Assembly (NCBI GenBank): GCA_035041965.1
Contig: JAPYMA010000048.1
Span: 30,539 to 94,538 of the forward strand
Reading direction: 5' to 3'
DNA from: Anisakis pegreffii
Taxonomy: Eukaryota; Nematoda; Chromadorea; Rhabditida; Anisakidae
Length of the DNA: 64,000 nt
Below the pieces are notes generated by a model. The model did not search any database. It was not told where the DNA came from and was given only the letters and a program-made list of their open reading frames with translations. Shown here piece after piece: positions 13,761 through 24,858 of the stretch (its first letter is position 1; each line of letters starts with the position of its first letter). The position numbers were made by a program, and so were the translations under genes.

Positions 13761-16689
13761 ATGTGGAACTCACACTCAATATTCCTATCGGCATTCATTA
13801 TTGGCCATGTGTGCTGCATGACAGTAGGCGTTCCTGAACGCATAACTGTAATGACGTTCAACATTTGGAATTCCGGACAGAACGTTCAGAACGGCCTCCT
13901 GAAAATCGCCAAGCACATCAGTTTCATCAATCCGGATGTTGTCGCACTGCAGGTTAATTTCAGATAAATGTAGAATTGACGAATTGTACGATCCTTCATG
14001 GAAATTCTTATGCAAACGATCGCATTAAGAATAGCTCGGTATCATATCATTAGTGAATTATTGAACCAAAACATTTTCGGTCATTGATCTGGGCAAAACG
14101 TTCGGGCGCCAATTCAAAAGAGTGAATTCAGCAGATTAGACCTCATGTTCAAAAATCTCGATACGATCACCGTTGCCATCACAATAGAATCCTTGCTGGA
14201 AGCATGATGGAATCGTTTTATAATGATGTATCAGAGACATTGAACAGGAAGTTGAGACCGAGTTGGTTACGGAAGAGCTGATTGAAATGCTAGGACCAGA
14301 ATGGAGCGGAGCCACGCACAAGTTCTTCACCTATCCAGATACGGCTCTAATTACTCGTCACAAGGTGAGCGATCACACTTGAAAACGATAATTTGCTCCG
14401 AATCTATGAATGTAAGATAAAGATACGGATGTGTGCACTTGCTAACAATAAAGGTGCATAGGTTGATGTGAAACACTTGCATAAGTTAAAATAAAATCAG
14501 TAGAGAAATCAGTAGTTGGCTAATATGCTTGCTGGCTTGATATGGAATGAATGATGATCGTGTTTCAATAGATAATCGAAGATTCTGTTGGCTATACAAG
14601 TAGAGGTCTTGGTGCACGCATTCGACTCGTCTCTTCGAATCGTACAATACATGTGTATTGCCTTCATTTGGACTACAGGTATATTGTGTATCCATTGTTG
14701 AAGCATTTCTCAAATGAAAATCAAATGGAATTCATTAGAAATGACGTTCACGAGTTATACCTTTGTCTAGGAACCATTGTCAAGAACGGTCATCTGGCGT
14801 TGTTCGCATTTTTGATCAGAATCTTTCCATTCATAATCTGCTTCAAACTCTTTATTGAGCAACGAAATTGCTGCACATTCACAAACTATGCAAACTATAG
14901 AATGTTCATTTTGAAATTCAATTGGTTTGCTAGAGAGGACTTGAGGTGATCTATGTTCGAAGAGTTCAATGTTTTATGAGGAAATATGTGTGTAGTAGTC
15001 TATCAATGATTTATCACTGCTATTAGTACTTTAGCAAAAGGCATAATAATTCATCGCTGCTAAAGCTTTTCGTTTGTGCCTAGTACGAATTCTTTATTTT
15101 TCTTCTTCTTTTGAAGAATGCTACTGTGATTTAAGATCTTATGGTCCTTATGCGGCTAACAATAAGCTCGTCTCGGAGACAATGCAAATAATGGCTGGCG
15201 AGCGAAATATTGACGGCAACGGTAAATTATTAGTGCATGTTCATTACATTATAGTTACAGCAATATTTTATGAATACGAGTAAAATACGAATGACGGCAG
15301 TCACATAACGATGCGATTCAATGCTGGGTGAACAAAATTCATAAATGGACGACAAATGAGTGGTGCTTCTTAGTTCACGCATGAGGGACTTTCAAAAGAG
15401 AAAAATTTCGCACTTCAAATATTTCACCGCTGGAGTCGAATTCTTTAACGATAGTTTAGAACTGTCAAAATTTTGTAGCAATGAAAATTTTCAAGCACAT
15501 AATAGAGCACGTAGAATGTTCTTAATGAGGCGAGTCGCACATGCAGACCAGGAAGTCATGGTCGAATTTACCGAAAAAAAAATGATCCGTCAAAATGCGG
15601 TGAATCTCATATTTTTCGCCGGCAAACATGAACGTTACAAATCTTATGCACAGAACAATCCCATTGATACGGGATTTAAAGTATTGTACACTTTTTCTAG
15701 TGCTGATCAGATGTTCTGAGATGGCCGCAACGGTTTAAGCACTGATATGACCTTGGGCATGTTTTTGAAGTACGGTAAGGATTTCAGGACGATTCGAGAA
15801 TATGCGTGAATTCGTAATGAATAGCGACTTTCGGGAAGCACTTAGACATGCTGATGCGGAACCAGTAGTTGTATGCGGTGATTTCAACGCTCCGTCACAT
15901 CTGGATTGGATCAATGAAACAGCGTGAGTGTACGATAGATGTAATAGTGAAACAAAGAATTATGCAGATTCGAAGAATTATCGATAGTTTTACGAAACCC
16001 ATGAAGGTTTTTTTGTGGCAATAGATTGGGAATTTCAAATCAGAAATATTCTGAATGAATTCATTTCACAGTGATCAGTTTGCAACTGTTCATCAGTCCC
16101 ACTGAAACTTTTCTTACAGAGAGCAACATGGAGGATGGGCATTTGAATGGCCTTCAACAAAGATGCTCGAAGGAGCACAAATGGTAGATTCGTTCAGAAA
16201 ACTGCATCCTAATCCACTGACTAAACCAGGTATCATAAATGCTCGATAATTTATTCAGAATCAGTCCTGGAATAACTCAAAAAATCATAGAATTACTATG
16301 AATTCGTTTAAACCTAAATGAGATTATCATCGTTGAATTTCGATTAAGTTGTTGCAGAAATTCGAGAAACTGAACAGAAAACTGACCAAGGATTAGTTTC
16401 GACAGTATTCAATCCGCTGAAAATTCGTACAAACGAAAATCTTTCACTTGCAGGAAATACGTGGTCTACGGTTGAGAAGAAAACAAGTGGAGGTTGGGGA
16501 TGGACGATTCCGGAGCCACAGGATCGGATTGACTTCATATTTTACAAGGGCACTTCATTGCAACCCATCAAATCAACCACATATCAAGGACGTGACGTCG
16601 TATGGCCCAAACCATATCACTGGCATAATGACTATCCATCAGATCATTTTGCAGTCATCACAACTTTTGCTCTCATTCGAGGTTATTAA
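13761..16689 (+). CDS. Secreted endonuclease/exonuclease/phosphatase (EEP) family protein
   Basis: Seven coding exons join in phase: 13761-13952, 14248-14364, 14572-14678, 15136-15221, 15788-15923, 16120-16229 and 16454-16689, giving 327 aa. Residues 1 to about 20 are a hydrophobic signal peptide, so the product should be secreted or lumenal. The EEP fold motifs are present: MTFNIWN (N34), VALQEVE (E65), HLDYR (H135), VVCGDFNAP (D199, N201), RIDFIF (D276) and SDHFAV (H314). These are the expected metal-binding and catalytic residues of the DNase I/sphingomyelinase-type superfamily, so hydrolysis of a phosphodiester is likely. The substrate (nucleic acid, phospholipid or other) cannot be told from sequence. 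The first intron has an unusual donor (CAG/gttaat). The ATG at 13761 was chosen because it directly starts the signal peptide. Family certain, specificity unknown. Confidence 0.88.
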
Positions 16690-17970
16690 CTGTGACCGAA
16701 GCCGAATGTTAGCATAGTGCCAATTGATGCTATATCTCTCAAGAAATTGTTTGTGATAAAAGTAATATCATTTCATCTCTTGGATGGGATATGTCTCTGG
16801 AACTAACGATAAGTTATATTCAATGATCAAAAAATATTGTTTGAACCAGAAATTCTGACTGAGATCTATGGAACAAAACATTGAGCAGATATAATGAAGC
16901 ATTAACCAGAAGGAACACGAAAGTTTTGTGTACCTTTAAAAAACTGTTTCTACAAGTGGTTTTTACGCTGCCGCTGATGCTAGATTTTAAGACAATCAGG
17001 GAATCGATCCACCAGTCAAGAAATTCACTGTTAACAATCATGTTCTGGTGGATTGTTTTTTAAAATCAGCAGCTTCTGACCGAACAACTATTCTTAAGAC
17101 ATTATTAGACAACTATACGAATATTATGAATAGAAAATTAATTAACGCTAAGGTGCTAGTCTGTTTAGCTTCTCCAAACACCACCGAGGGTGCTTCGTCC
17201 CTTATGATGACCACACTGGTTTATACAGTTTGAATGTGTTAGATTCAGTCTCCAACCGGACATTTCATCAGGCGATATAATTACAAGCATCGCATTAAGA
17301 GAGATAAACTGCACAACTCACTCTTCAAAGCGATTCATTGTTTCGCTCGAAGAGTCCTCAACCATGTTCCCGTGTAGTGCAGTTGTTCATGCATAATCCT
17401 GATGTACAATTTGTCAACATCGATTCATTTATGCATATTATCCGTGTTTAATATTTCTGTATATTGTTAAGAACATCATCGCTATCTGTGTTTCATCTGA
17501 TGTGGTCTTATAGATCATTTATTTTATTTGAATCTTTCAACCAATCTAATTTGATGAATTCGAATCGATAAACTGCATAAAACTCATTGAATAATGCAAT
17601 AGCAATGAACTCTATTAACAAACAAAAATCATCAAAGAATCTAAAGAATGCGGCCAACATCAAACAAATGAATCATTCACCGGAACAAATTGAGACCTCA
17701 TCAACTAACAAACAATCACCAAGAGAACTAAGTCATGAACTCTCAACAAACCAAGCAATTAACAATAATCAAGGCGAAATGAATAATTTTATTGAAAAGC
17801 AATAATAAAACAATAAACAAAACAAAACAAAAACAATAAAATAATCAAAAAATAATAATACAAAATAATAATGATGATTATAATAATAATCAAAAACAAT
17901 ACAACAAAACAATCATCTCGGAAAAATCATCTCGTTGTAAGCAACGCCATGCCACCCTTCAAAAAAGCAC
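16690..17970. other. Convergent intergenic region with A-rich low-complexity tract
   Basis: This region lies between the 3' ends of the EEP gene (+) and the first MCFD2-like gene (-). Roughly 17580-17935 is A-rich and repeats caa, aat and ataat words. An open frame here (17587-17805) is Asn/Gln/Ser-rich only because of this composition. No canonical polyadenylation signal could be tied with confidence to either gene. Confidence 0.5.
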
Positions 17971-20083
17971 TCAAGGTTTCCTTAAATAGGCTTTGTATTC
18001 ACTGAAACTAATTCGACCATCTCTGTCTTTATCAGCCCAATCCAATACTGGATCAACGAACGCTTCAGCCTCTGCATCTGTCAAAACGATATTCTGTGGC
18101 GGCCTACTTGGATCAGCTGAAAGCAAGAATTTGTAAAATATTCGTCAAAAGACATATGATCTCATGATTGAGTGCACTAGATATGGTTCAACATTCATAC
18201 TGAGAGTTTCAGGAATTTTATAGGAGATCCTTTCCGGTATCTAGTACCGGCACAAATTAGAATATAGTTGAACGAAAGTGAGCTGAACGATATGATAGCT
18301 CATCGCTTCATTTATTTCACGTATCTTCAAAAATCGTGAAGAAATTTCAAAATCTAGAGGAGAAATACGTTTTTGTGAAATCGCTTTTGAATCAGCCAAA
18401 TCGAATTGTTCAAAGAAAAGTAGTGCGGTGGAAGTGTTTGCTCATGCACAGCTGATGTAATCAATGATGAATGTGAGTTTGTTTGGCAGCTATTTTTAAT
18501 TCAGTAAATGTGTTTGGCTTCTGCTATGGCAATTTCGATTTAGTTTTGGAATTAAGCATGAAAATTACTTGATATTGATTTGGATTGTTCTCTCAGTCCA
18601 TCAGAAAGCAGCACAATATTCAAATTTAACGGCGAATAATTCACACAAATGGACAGCAAGCTCGAAGTGATCAGGCTCTATGTGAACGCAAGTCCGATGG
18701 TTAAAATCTTGCGATTTGGAATTCTCTAGCAAAGATATTGCATCTCATGCAGTGATAGTCTTTTGAGTTTTTGCTCAACCTAACAGGGGATGTTCCTAAA
18801 TTCGAATGGTTCCAACGTTTCCACGAATTCAACCTCTATTAAAATTGAGTATTTTGATACATAATGGCCTATTGGATCGAAGAGGAATGTTGTGAACTTT
18901 TAGTCTTTTGTGTATACGATACAATAACAGTTTATTCTGCTGAATATATAAGCAGAAGGGTCGTGAAAATTGCAAAAATTATTGGAGAGAGATCTACCGA
19001 GAGCAAAAATTCAGCGAAATTCATTAAATGAAATTCTTTGATGTAAACGCTTACTGGAATGCTCATGTGCAGTGACAGTCTGTATCAGCTCGAGACCATC
19101 AATGTAGAAATCCTTATTGAGATCAGCCAGCTCAAAATAATAGAACACTTCTTTTTCATCCGACCAATCTGAGTCAACATCGATTTTATTCTTGAGATGC
19201 TCTTTCAAGTGCCTGAAAGCTTCATCTGTGGCTTTTACACATTCTTCACCTATTCCTACAACCAAACTCTAAACTTCAGAAAACTAATGAATGCAATATC
19301 TTCAATTATACGATCATATGTGAGCGTAGTTTTAAAATTTTAACGATCTTGACGGAAAATAATATTGCATGAGAATAATAATTGTATGGTTATAAATAAT
19401 AAAATAATAATAATAAGAATATTAACAATATAAATATGGTGAATGAATGCGATCAAACAGTTACGATCCCAAATGAATTCTGCTTAATAAACAAAATCTG
19501 TTCACATAATCTGGTGATGCAGTTCGCTTGAACTTAGCTCACTGATTTCAAAAGCGTAAATTTCCTCTCAAAACCTTATATAAACTCACTCTTTATCATG
19601 GACCTCTTGTTTGATAGCAAATTCCTTCCTTGCTTTTGGTACTGAAAAGAGTATTTTGTTGGTGGCAATTGAACTCTGCTTGTTGATCAACGGTTGACAA
19701 ACCGGATTGTACTCAAATGTACTGCGGTATCGCTGCAGACGCTACGTGAGATAACACAGGTCAATATTCGAAACATTTCACGCTATTTGAAGTTTGATGC
19801 TAATTCTTCAGTATGTTTAAATTTCTCAATGTTTAACATGAGAATAATTGCAGTCATTAGTTGCTCGTTGCTGTGAATGAGAACTATTCGCTTACATTAG
19901 CGAACGCATACAGCAATGATCTGTTAAGTTGTAAATTGCTCTCAAAAAAGCTGAAATTAACAAACCGGCTCCAGGTTGTGGTTGTTGAAATTGGTTGATT
20001 GGAGGAGGTTGGCCTCGGGGTTGTTGCGAGAAAACACCATCAGCGATAACTGATAAGATAAGAAGTATATTTGAATAGAGCAT
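17971..20083 (-). CDS. MCFD2-like EF-hand protein, paralogue A (secretory cargo-receptor subunit family)
   Basis: Four coding exons join in phase on the minus strand: 20083-19966, 19641-19590 (52 nt), 19212-19055 and 18116-17971, giving 157 aa. It has a signal peptide (residues 1-19), a short Pro/Gln-rich stretch, then two canonical EF-hands: DLNKDFYIDGLE (87-98) and DKDRDGRISFSE (138-149). The first hand carries Phe at loop position 6, usually Gly. The EHLKEHL start of the Ca2+-binding domain and the EF-hand spacing match MCFD2, which in vertebrates binds LMAN1/ERGIC-53 in the ER and exports selected glycoproteins. Partner and cargo in this worm are inferred. An acceptor-like cctcatacag 27 bases before the ATG may be the leader site, and it is kept in the broken copy at 11451-11725. 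Confidence 0.88.
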
Positions 20084-20296
20084 CGATACAGTCGAAGTGA
20101 TCAGCGATGACTGTATGAGGATGCAATGGCGTATATCCGCCGAACAGGACAGGACGACTCTATATCGGTTCATTGATGATCAAGTTAACGGAACGTTAAT
20201 CTAATTTATTCAGGTGTGTAAACGTGGCAATATAAACAGAAGAGCATGCCTTAGCACATGAACACCTGAGCAAGCAAACAGCTCTACTCTTCATGT
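20020..20296 (-). repeat. Segment shared in inverted orientation with 11451-11725
   Basis: Covers the promoter-proximal region, probable leader acceptor, start codon and signal-peptide codons of MCFD2-like paralogue A. It is the intact counterpart of the frameshifted copy about 8 kb to the left. Blocks conserved upstream of the ATG are candidates for promoter elements. Confidence 0.7.
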
Positions 20297-20359
20297 GAGT
20301 GTTTTCGTGTGCACTTAATTTCATGCCTCTTTGCACAGTCATTTTCATGAATTTCACAA

Positions 20360-20690
20360 CTGACGTATCACTACAGATTTCATAACTGATGAGAGCAACA
20401 ACAAATCTTGACGTATCACTATAGATCAATTCATACATTACTATAGCATTATAGAGTTTACCAACTTCAAGCTACCGGTACTCTCAAGTTTGCCCAGTAA
20501 CACATGAAGTTTTCTGCAACATTCGATTCCTCAGAACCTCTAGATTCAGAATACTATATATTTTGCTGAGTGATTCTACTTCTATGAGGAAATATAGCTA
20601 TTTTCTTGAGGCTGCCTCAATCAGAGCATTCGCTCACATTCAGTGTATAATGTATCACTATAGATCAATGCATACATCACTACAGTTGAT
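20360..20690. repeat. Repeated GTATCACTATAGATCAAT motif upstream of paralogue A
   Basis: gtatcactatagatcaat followed by catacat and actatag or actacag occurs near 20411-20450 and again near 20649-20688. A shorter form, gacgtatcactacag, lies near 20362. Copies are in the same orientation and lie 0.3 to 0.6 kb upstream of the paralogue A start codon. They may be a small dispersed repeat or regulatory sites; the sequence does not distinguish these. Confidence 0.45.
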
Positions 20691-22211
20691 ATTTTCAGTG
20701 TGGTCAGCTAAATTGTAATGATATTTTTTAGAGTTTGAACCTCAAGATATTGGAAACATTTCCCAACATCGTATGCGTTATCCTAAAACTACAAGTTATG
20801 TTCAAGGAGAACATTTTGAACGTATATCACGGTGCTGACAAGGAACGCTCAAAGGATATGCTATATGCCCTTAGTTTTCAATAGTATGATGAAGTGGACT
20901 AAAAATGACTTTTGCACGCACATGCTTCTCGAGAAACGGGATTTGTTGAAGGTAAAGATGTGAAGATGGGCACAGATCCATTCACCTCTTCATAAATACT
21001 GCATTAAGATGACCATTGTGCGTACAAACATAACGTTTGTTCAATTCACTGTTCACATTAAAAACAGATGTCAGCGAATCCTCGGCATCCCGTGCAAACT
21101 CTATTTGTAGACGTGTAATTTCGTTGGTTTCGTCGATTGACTTCAACACAATTTTTAGTCTGTTATCAATGATTGAAAATGCGGTCATAGAATACGCACT
21201 CAAATGTAACTTTTATGATGTATTATTGTTTTTGTGCTTATCGATAACAGTTTGTTGTGTTTTCATTTCATACGTTATTCCTCAACCTGACCTTACGGTT
21301 AGTTCTAGTTCAAAGCACTTCACCAGTTTGTCGATGTCGAATATATTTTATAATGCTGAAGCCCTTGACTTTTCCACTCCATCTGCTCTCTGATTCAGAC
21401 TGCACTGCAAGATGAACTGATTCTGTGATGAGAATACGACAGCGTGATTTACAAACGAAGATTCTAATTGTAAGAACATTGAGCAGTCAATTTAGCATGT
21501 ATGTTCAATACCGTGTTATTGCTTAATGAATGTACGATATGCTTAATTGTTCTTCTGGAATGTTTTCTCTTGAATGATTCATATTGATTTAATAATTCCA
21601 TTTGTTCAATTCACGATCAATACAAAAACATTGGTAATAACATAAGTTAGTAATGGTAATAACAAAAATAACATAATAACAAAAATTACATATGAATACA
21701 TCGTATTATTAGCAATGATACGTCTTTTCCCATGCGATCATGAAACCTCAGTTCAGATGCGAGGTCATTTAAGAGGATGAAAGTCACTCAAGTTGTCTTC
21801 AGAAATGGAATCCATCAAAATGGACATTTGAGAAGGTAGGAACATTTCACAGGGTCAAATGCTTAACTAAAGATAAAGTGAGTATTTCAGCCGATCCTAT
21901 GCGATAAGTTAGAAAAATGTGGCAGTAACGAGAGGTAGTTAGAAAGAAAATTAGCGATCATATTGTCGGTGTTTGAATATGCCGAAATGCGATCAGATTC
22001 GCAAAAGATTCGAATTTTCGAGTGATGAAAATTGGAAAATACCAAACGATCAATGAAATCTTCCACATATTTGAACTTTCTTCACATTATTCATTTAGAC
22101 TTTTTCAACATTCACAAAATTCTCGCGAAAACGATTCGATACGGTTTTGACTTGGAGAAACAACATCAATCATTCGTAGTCTCAGTTGCATACTATCATT
22201 TTCTGATGAGA
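20691..22211. other. Intergenic spacer between MCFD2-like genes A and B
   Basis: No supported gene. Open frames on opposite strands around 20982-21393 overlap one another and show no family motif. The plus-strand one has a hydrophobic patch but no credible start context or splice partners. Confidence 0.45.
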
Positions 22212-22217
22212 TTTATT
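22212..22217 (-). terminator. Polyadenylation signal of MCFD2-like gene B
   Basis: AATAAA on the minus strand lies about 8 bases past the stop codon (22225-22227). Such a short 3' UTR is plausible for nematode genes. Confidence 0.5.
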
Positions 22218-22224
22218 TGTGTAG

Positions 22225-24858
22225 TTAAGCATTGGCTCGAGCATTTGACAGATGTTCTTGATACTTTTTGAACGAAAATTCTGCGTAGTCGATCAAACCG
22301 TCACCATTCGTATCGAGCGCTGCTAGCACTCCGTCCACAAGCTTCTCTAGAGCCTCGTCAGTGAACACCGGTTTCGTAGCTAATCCCTCAGGTGCTGAAA
22401 TATATTATAATCACCAATCCCCGAAAAGGAATGTCTAGGAGCAATAATGACAGTAAACTGTTTGTAACGTAATCTTCAGCATTAATCTTGAGTTACATTT
22501 AAATTAATGTGAGCAACAATTGATAATATATGCAACAACAGATCGTTTTTGTGTTTAATGATAAGTTCAGTCAACATTCGCGATACATCTCTAAGATGTA
22601 CATATGAAGAGAATGCAACTTGATATAACATGATTGGCTTCTAAAGCTAACAAGCAATTAAGCTTACGGTGGTGATCGTGGATGGCGGCTTTGATAACCT
22701 CAAGTCCGTCAATGTACTGATCTTCGTTGACATCGCTGATACGAAAATACTGGAACGTTTCTTGGTCAGCGTCCCATTCCGCTTCGATGTCAATTATGCC
22801 TTCTAAATGCTGTCTTAAATGTCTGAAATTTTCACACTTCCATTATTAGAACTCAAAAATTTTTTCTTAAAGCAAATATTCCAGCGTGATCGTTGATTTA
22901 CGTTGATAGCTGTCCATTTTTCGATTTCACAAATCATGAACGAATTCATAAATTAATTCCGAATCAAACACAGCAAGTTCTACATTTCGACTCAATCAAA
23001 TGGAAATTCATCGAAACAAAAGCAAAGAAACAATTAAGCGAGTAAATGAAATTCATTGAAATAGCTCACTCGATATCGTGTATTTGTTCTTCGTCACCAA
23101 AATGTGGTATCGGCTCATCGGCTGAAAGTGTTTCAATTTTTCCCTTCAAATGTAATGAATTATATAAGCAGCTAACCGTTTTATCAGTTCGCCTATGCAG
23201 TTTGTTTTCAGAACATTTGGTAACAAGAATTTTATTTCTCCCAATTTGATAAGGAAACTAAACTCAGTCAGCATTACAGTTTCATGTTTGTTGATGTCGG
23301 TGTAAGGCAATTCAAATGAATTCTTAAATTTTTCTCATGTTTGATCGTCAACTCCGAATCACTCACTTTACAGCCACTGAACATTGACAGAGTCAAACAT
23401 TACATCTTTTCTCATAGGATCTCAATAAAATATCACTTGTTAATTACGAAATGTGATTATCCGTTATTTATGCCATTCGGTATTTTTGCTTCCGTTGAAG
23501 AAGGCGAATTTTCCTCCAGTATTCTGAAGGTTCAGTCAGAAATAGTTGCACGTTAAAGTCAGACTCTTATTAATTAAACGAGTATTCTGCAAGATTGCAT
23601 TCAGATTCGGAAGCGTTTCAGAGAGGCAGTGTTCAGGTGATATTTAACCGTAGCGCAAGTACTCATACGCATTGATGGGTGTCGATCGAAACGCAGTCAC
23701 AGAAATCGGTGGATCTGAGGAGTGATCAAAAATAAATCAAGAATTCGACAACAGCCTAATTGTATGACAGTGGTTCTCACGTTCGGCTGCTTCATTACCT
23801 CTTTTGATGATCTGGCAGGCCGCCGTTATCCCACCTACCTCCTCCCCCTATTAAATATGGAAATCGCACATGCTATGTTCAGATGACCGTTACGTTCAAT
23901 CTTACTAGCACGTCCACGATGGTAATCGACATCGCTAGGTCTTATCTCAGACCGTTGAGCTGCTCATTATTGCAATCGATTTTGACTGCATGAAAAGCTT
24001 TTGTCTATGACACGTTCACTTCAAACTGATTTTGATGGATTCTCATTCTTTTCGGACGTGTTGTATTCAGTCTCATAGCTATCACATGCGAATACCGTTG
24101 TATTGATGAGTTTTGCTCATTCACTTCATCTCATTTAACTTCCATTCAAATGAACTTCTCATTCTGTAGCAGCATATACAATTTATTGGATACGTTGACG
24201 AGTGTTGCCAACCGAAATCAACAATCAGCGATTGAATTGATTTGCTCAACAACAATTGATTTGCTCAATGAACAATTATAGAGTGTGTTTGACAGAATGA
24301 GAATTTGACTTTAATTGCTGAATGAAATGAGTGAGAAATTAGCAGAAGAGAACACTTTCGGTGATAAAAGCTATGAGAGCGATTGTAGCAGCAAGGAAAA
24401 GAATAAAAACCCTGTTAAAACAGCATTTGAAGACAAATGGATGTGATTTCAATGTTGCCATCAACTAACGGCATTTACATGTCCCTGATGAAAAACACCA
24501 TCACAATGACGTTCTATAATAACCTGACAACTGCACTAAATACTATTTTCCCGACCCCTCCATTACCCTATGACACCTCCAAATTACCCAAAATGGGTAA
24601 TTTCTTCCCTATGAGAACCACTGGTCTAAGAAATGCATGAGCCAAAGACATACCTCGAATCAGTACAGGCTCTTCTTGAAACACTTCAGGTTGCTGAATA
24701 GTTTGCTCTTGTGGTTGCTGTTCAGCCTGCTCCTGATGTATCTGCTGCTCATTAGCTTGTTCTTGAGGATGTTCTGGAAGTTGCCCTTCGTCTTGGGATA
24801 GTACGACAGGAACGGAATTCAATAACACCGATAGCAGTAAATACTTTAATATCAACAT
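22225..24858 (-). CDS. MCFD2-like EF-hand protein, paralogue B with long Gln/Glu-rich N-terminus
   Basis: Four coding exons in phase on the minus strand: 24858-24654, 23121-23070 (52 nt), 22822-22668 and 22394-22225, giving 193 aa. A signal peptide (about residues 1-21) is followed by roughly 45 residues rich in Gln, Glu and Pro with QEQ-type repeats, then a linker and two canonical EF-hands: DVNEDQYIDGLE (116-127) and DTNGDGLIDYAE (165-176). The second hand closely resembles the corresponding MCFD2 loop. Exon boundaries and phases are identical to paralogue A, including the 52-nt linker exon, so A and B are probably the closest pair. Expected role: Ca2+-dependent subunit of an ER-Golgi lectin cargo receptor (family knowledge). 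The function of the Gln-rich region is unknown. Confidence 0.88.

Noticed and set aside
17587..17805. Asn/Gln/Ser-rich open frame
   Set aside because: Produced by an A-rich low-complexity tract; no splice sites or homology.
19213..19265. In-frame upstream extension of the MCFD2-like A third exon (acceptor gttgtag)
   Set aside because: The 52-nt exon at 19590-19641 joins in phase at the conserved TTTCAG acceptor and matches the structure of paralogue B, so the extension is intronic.
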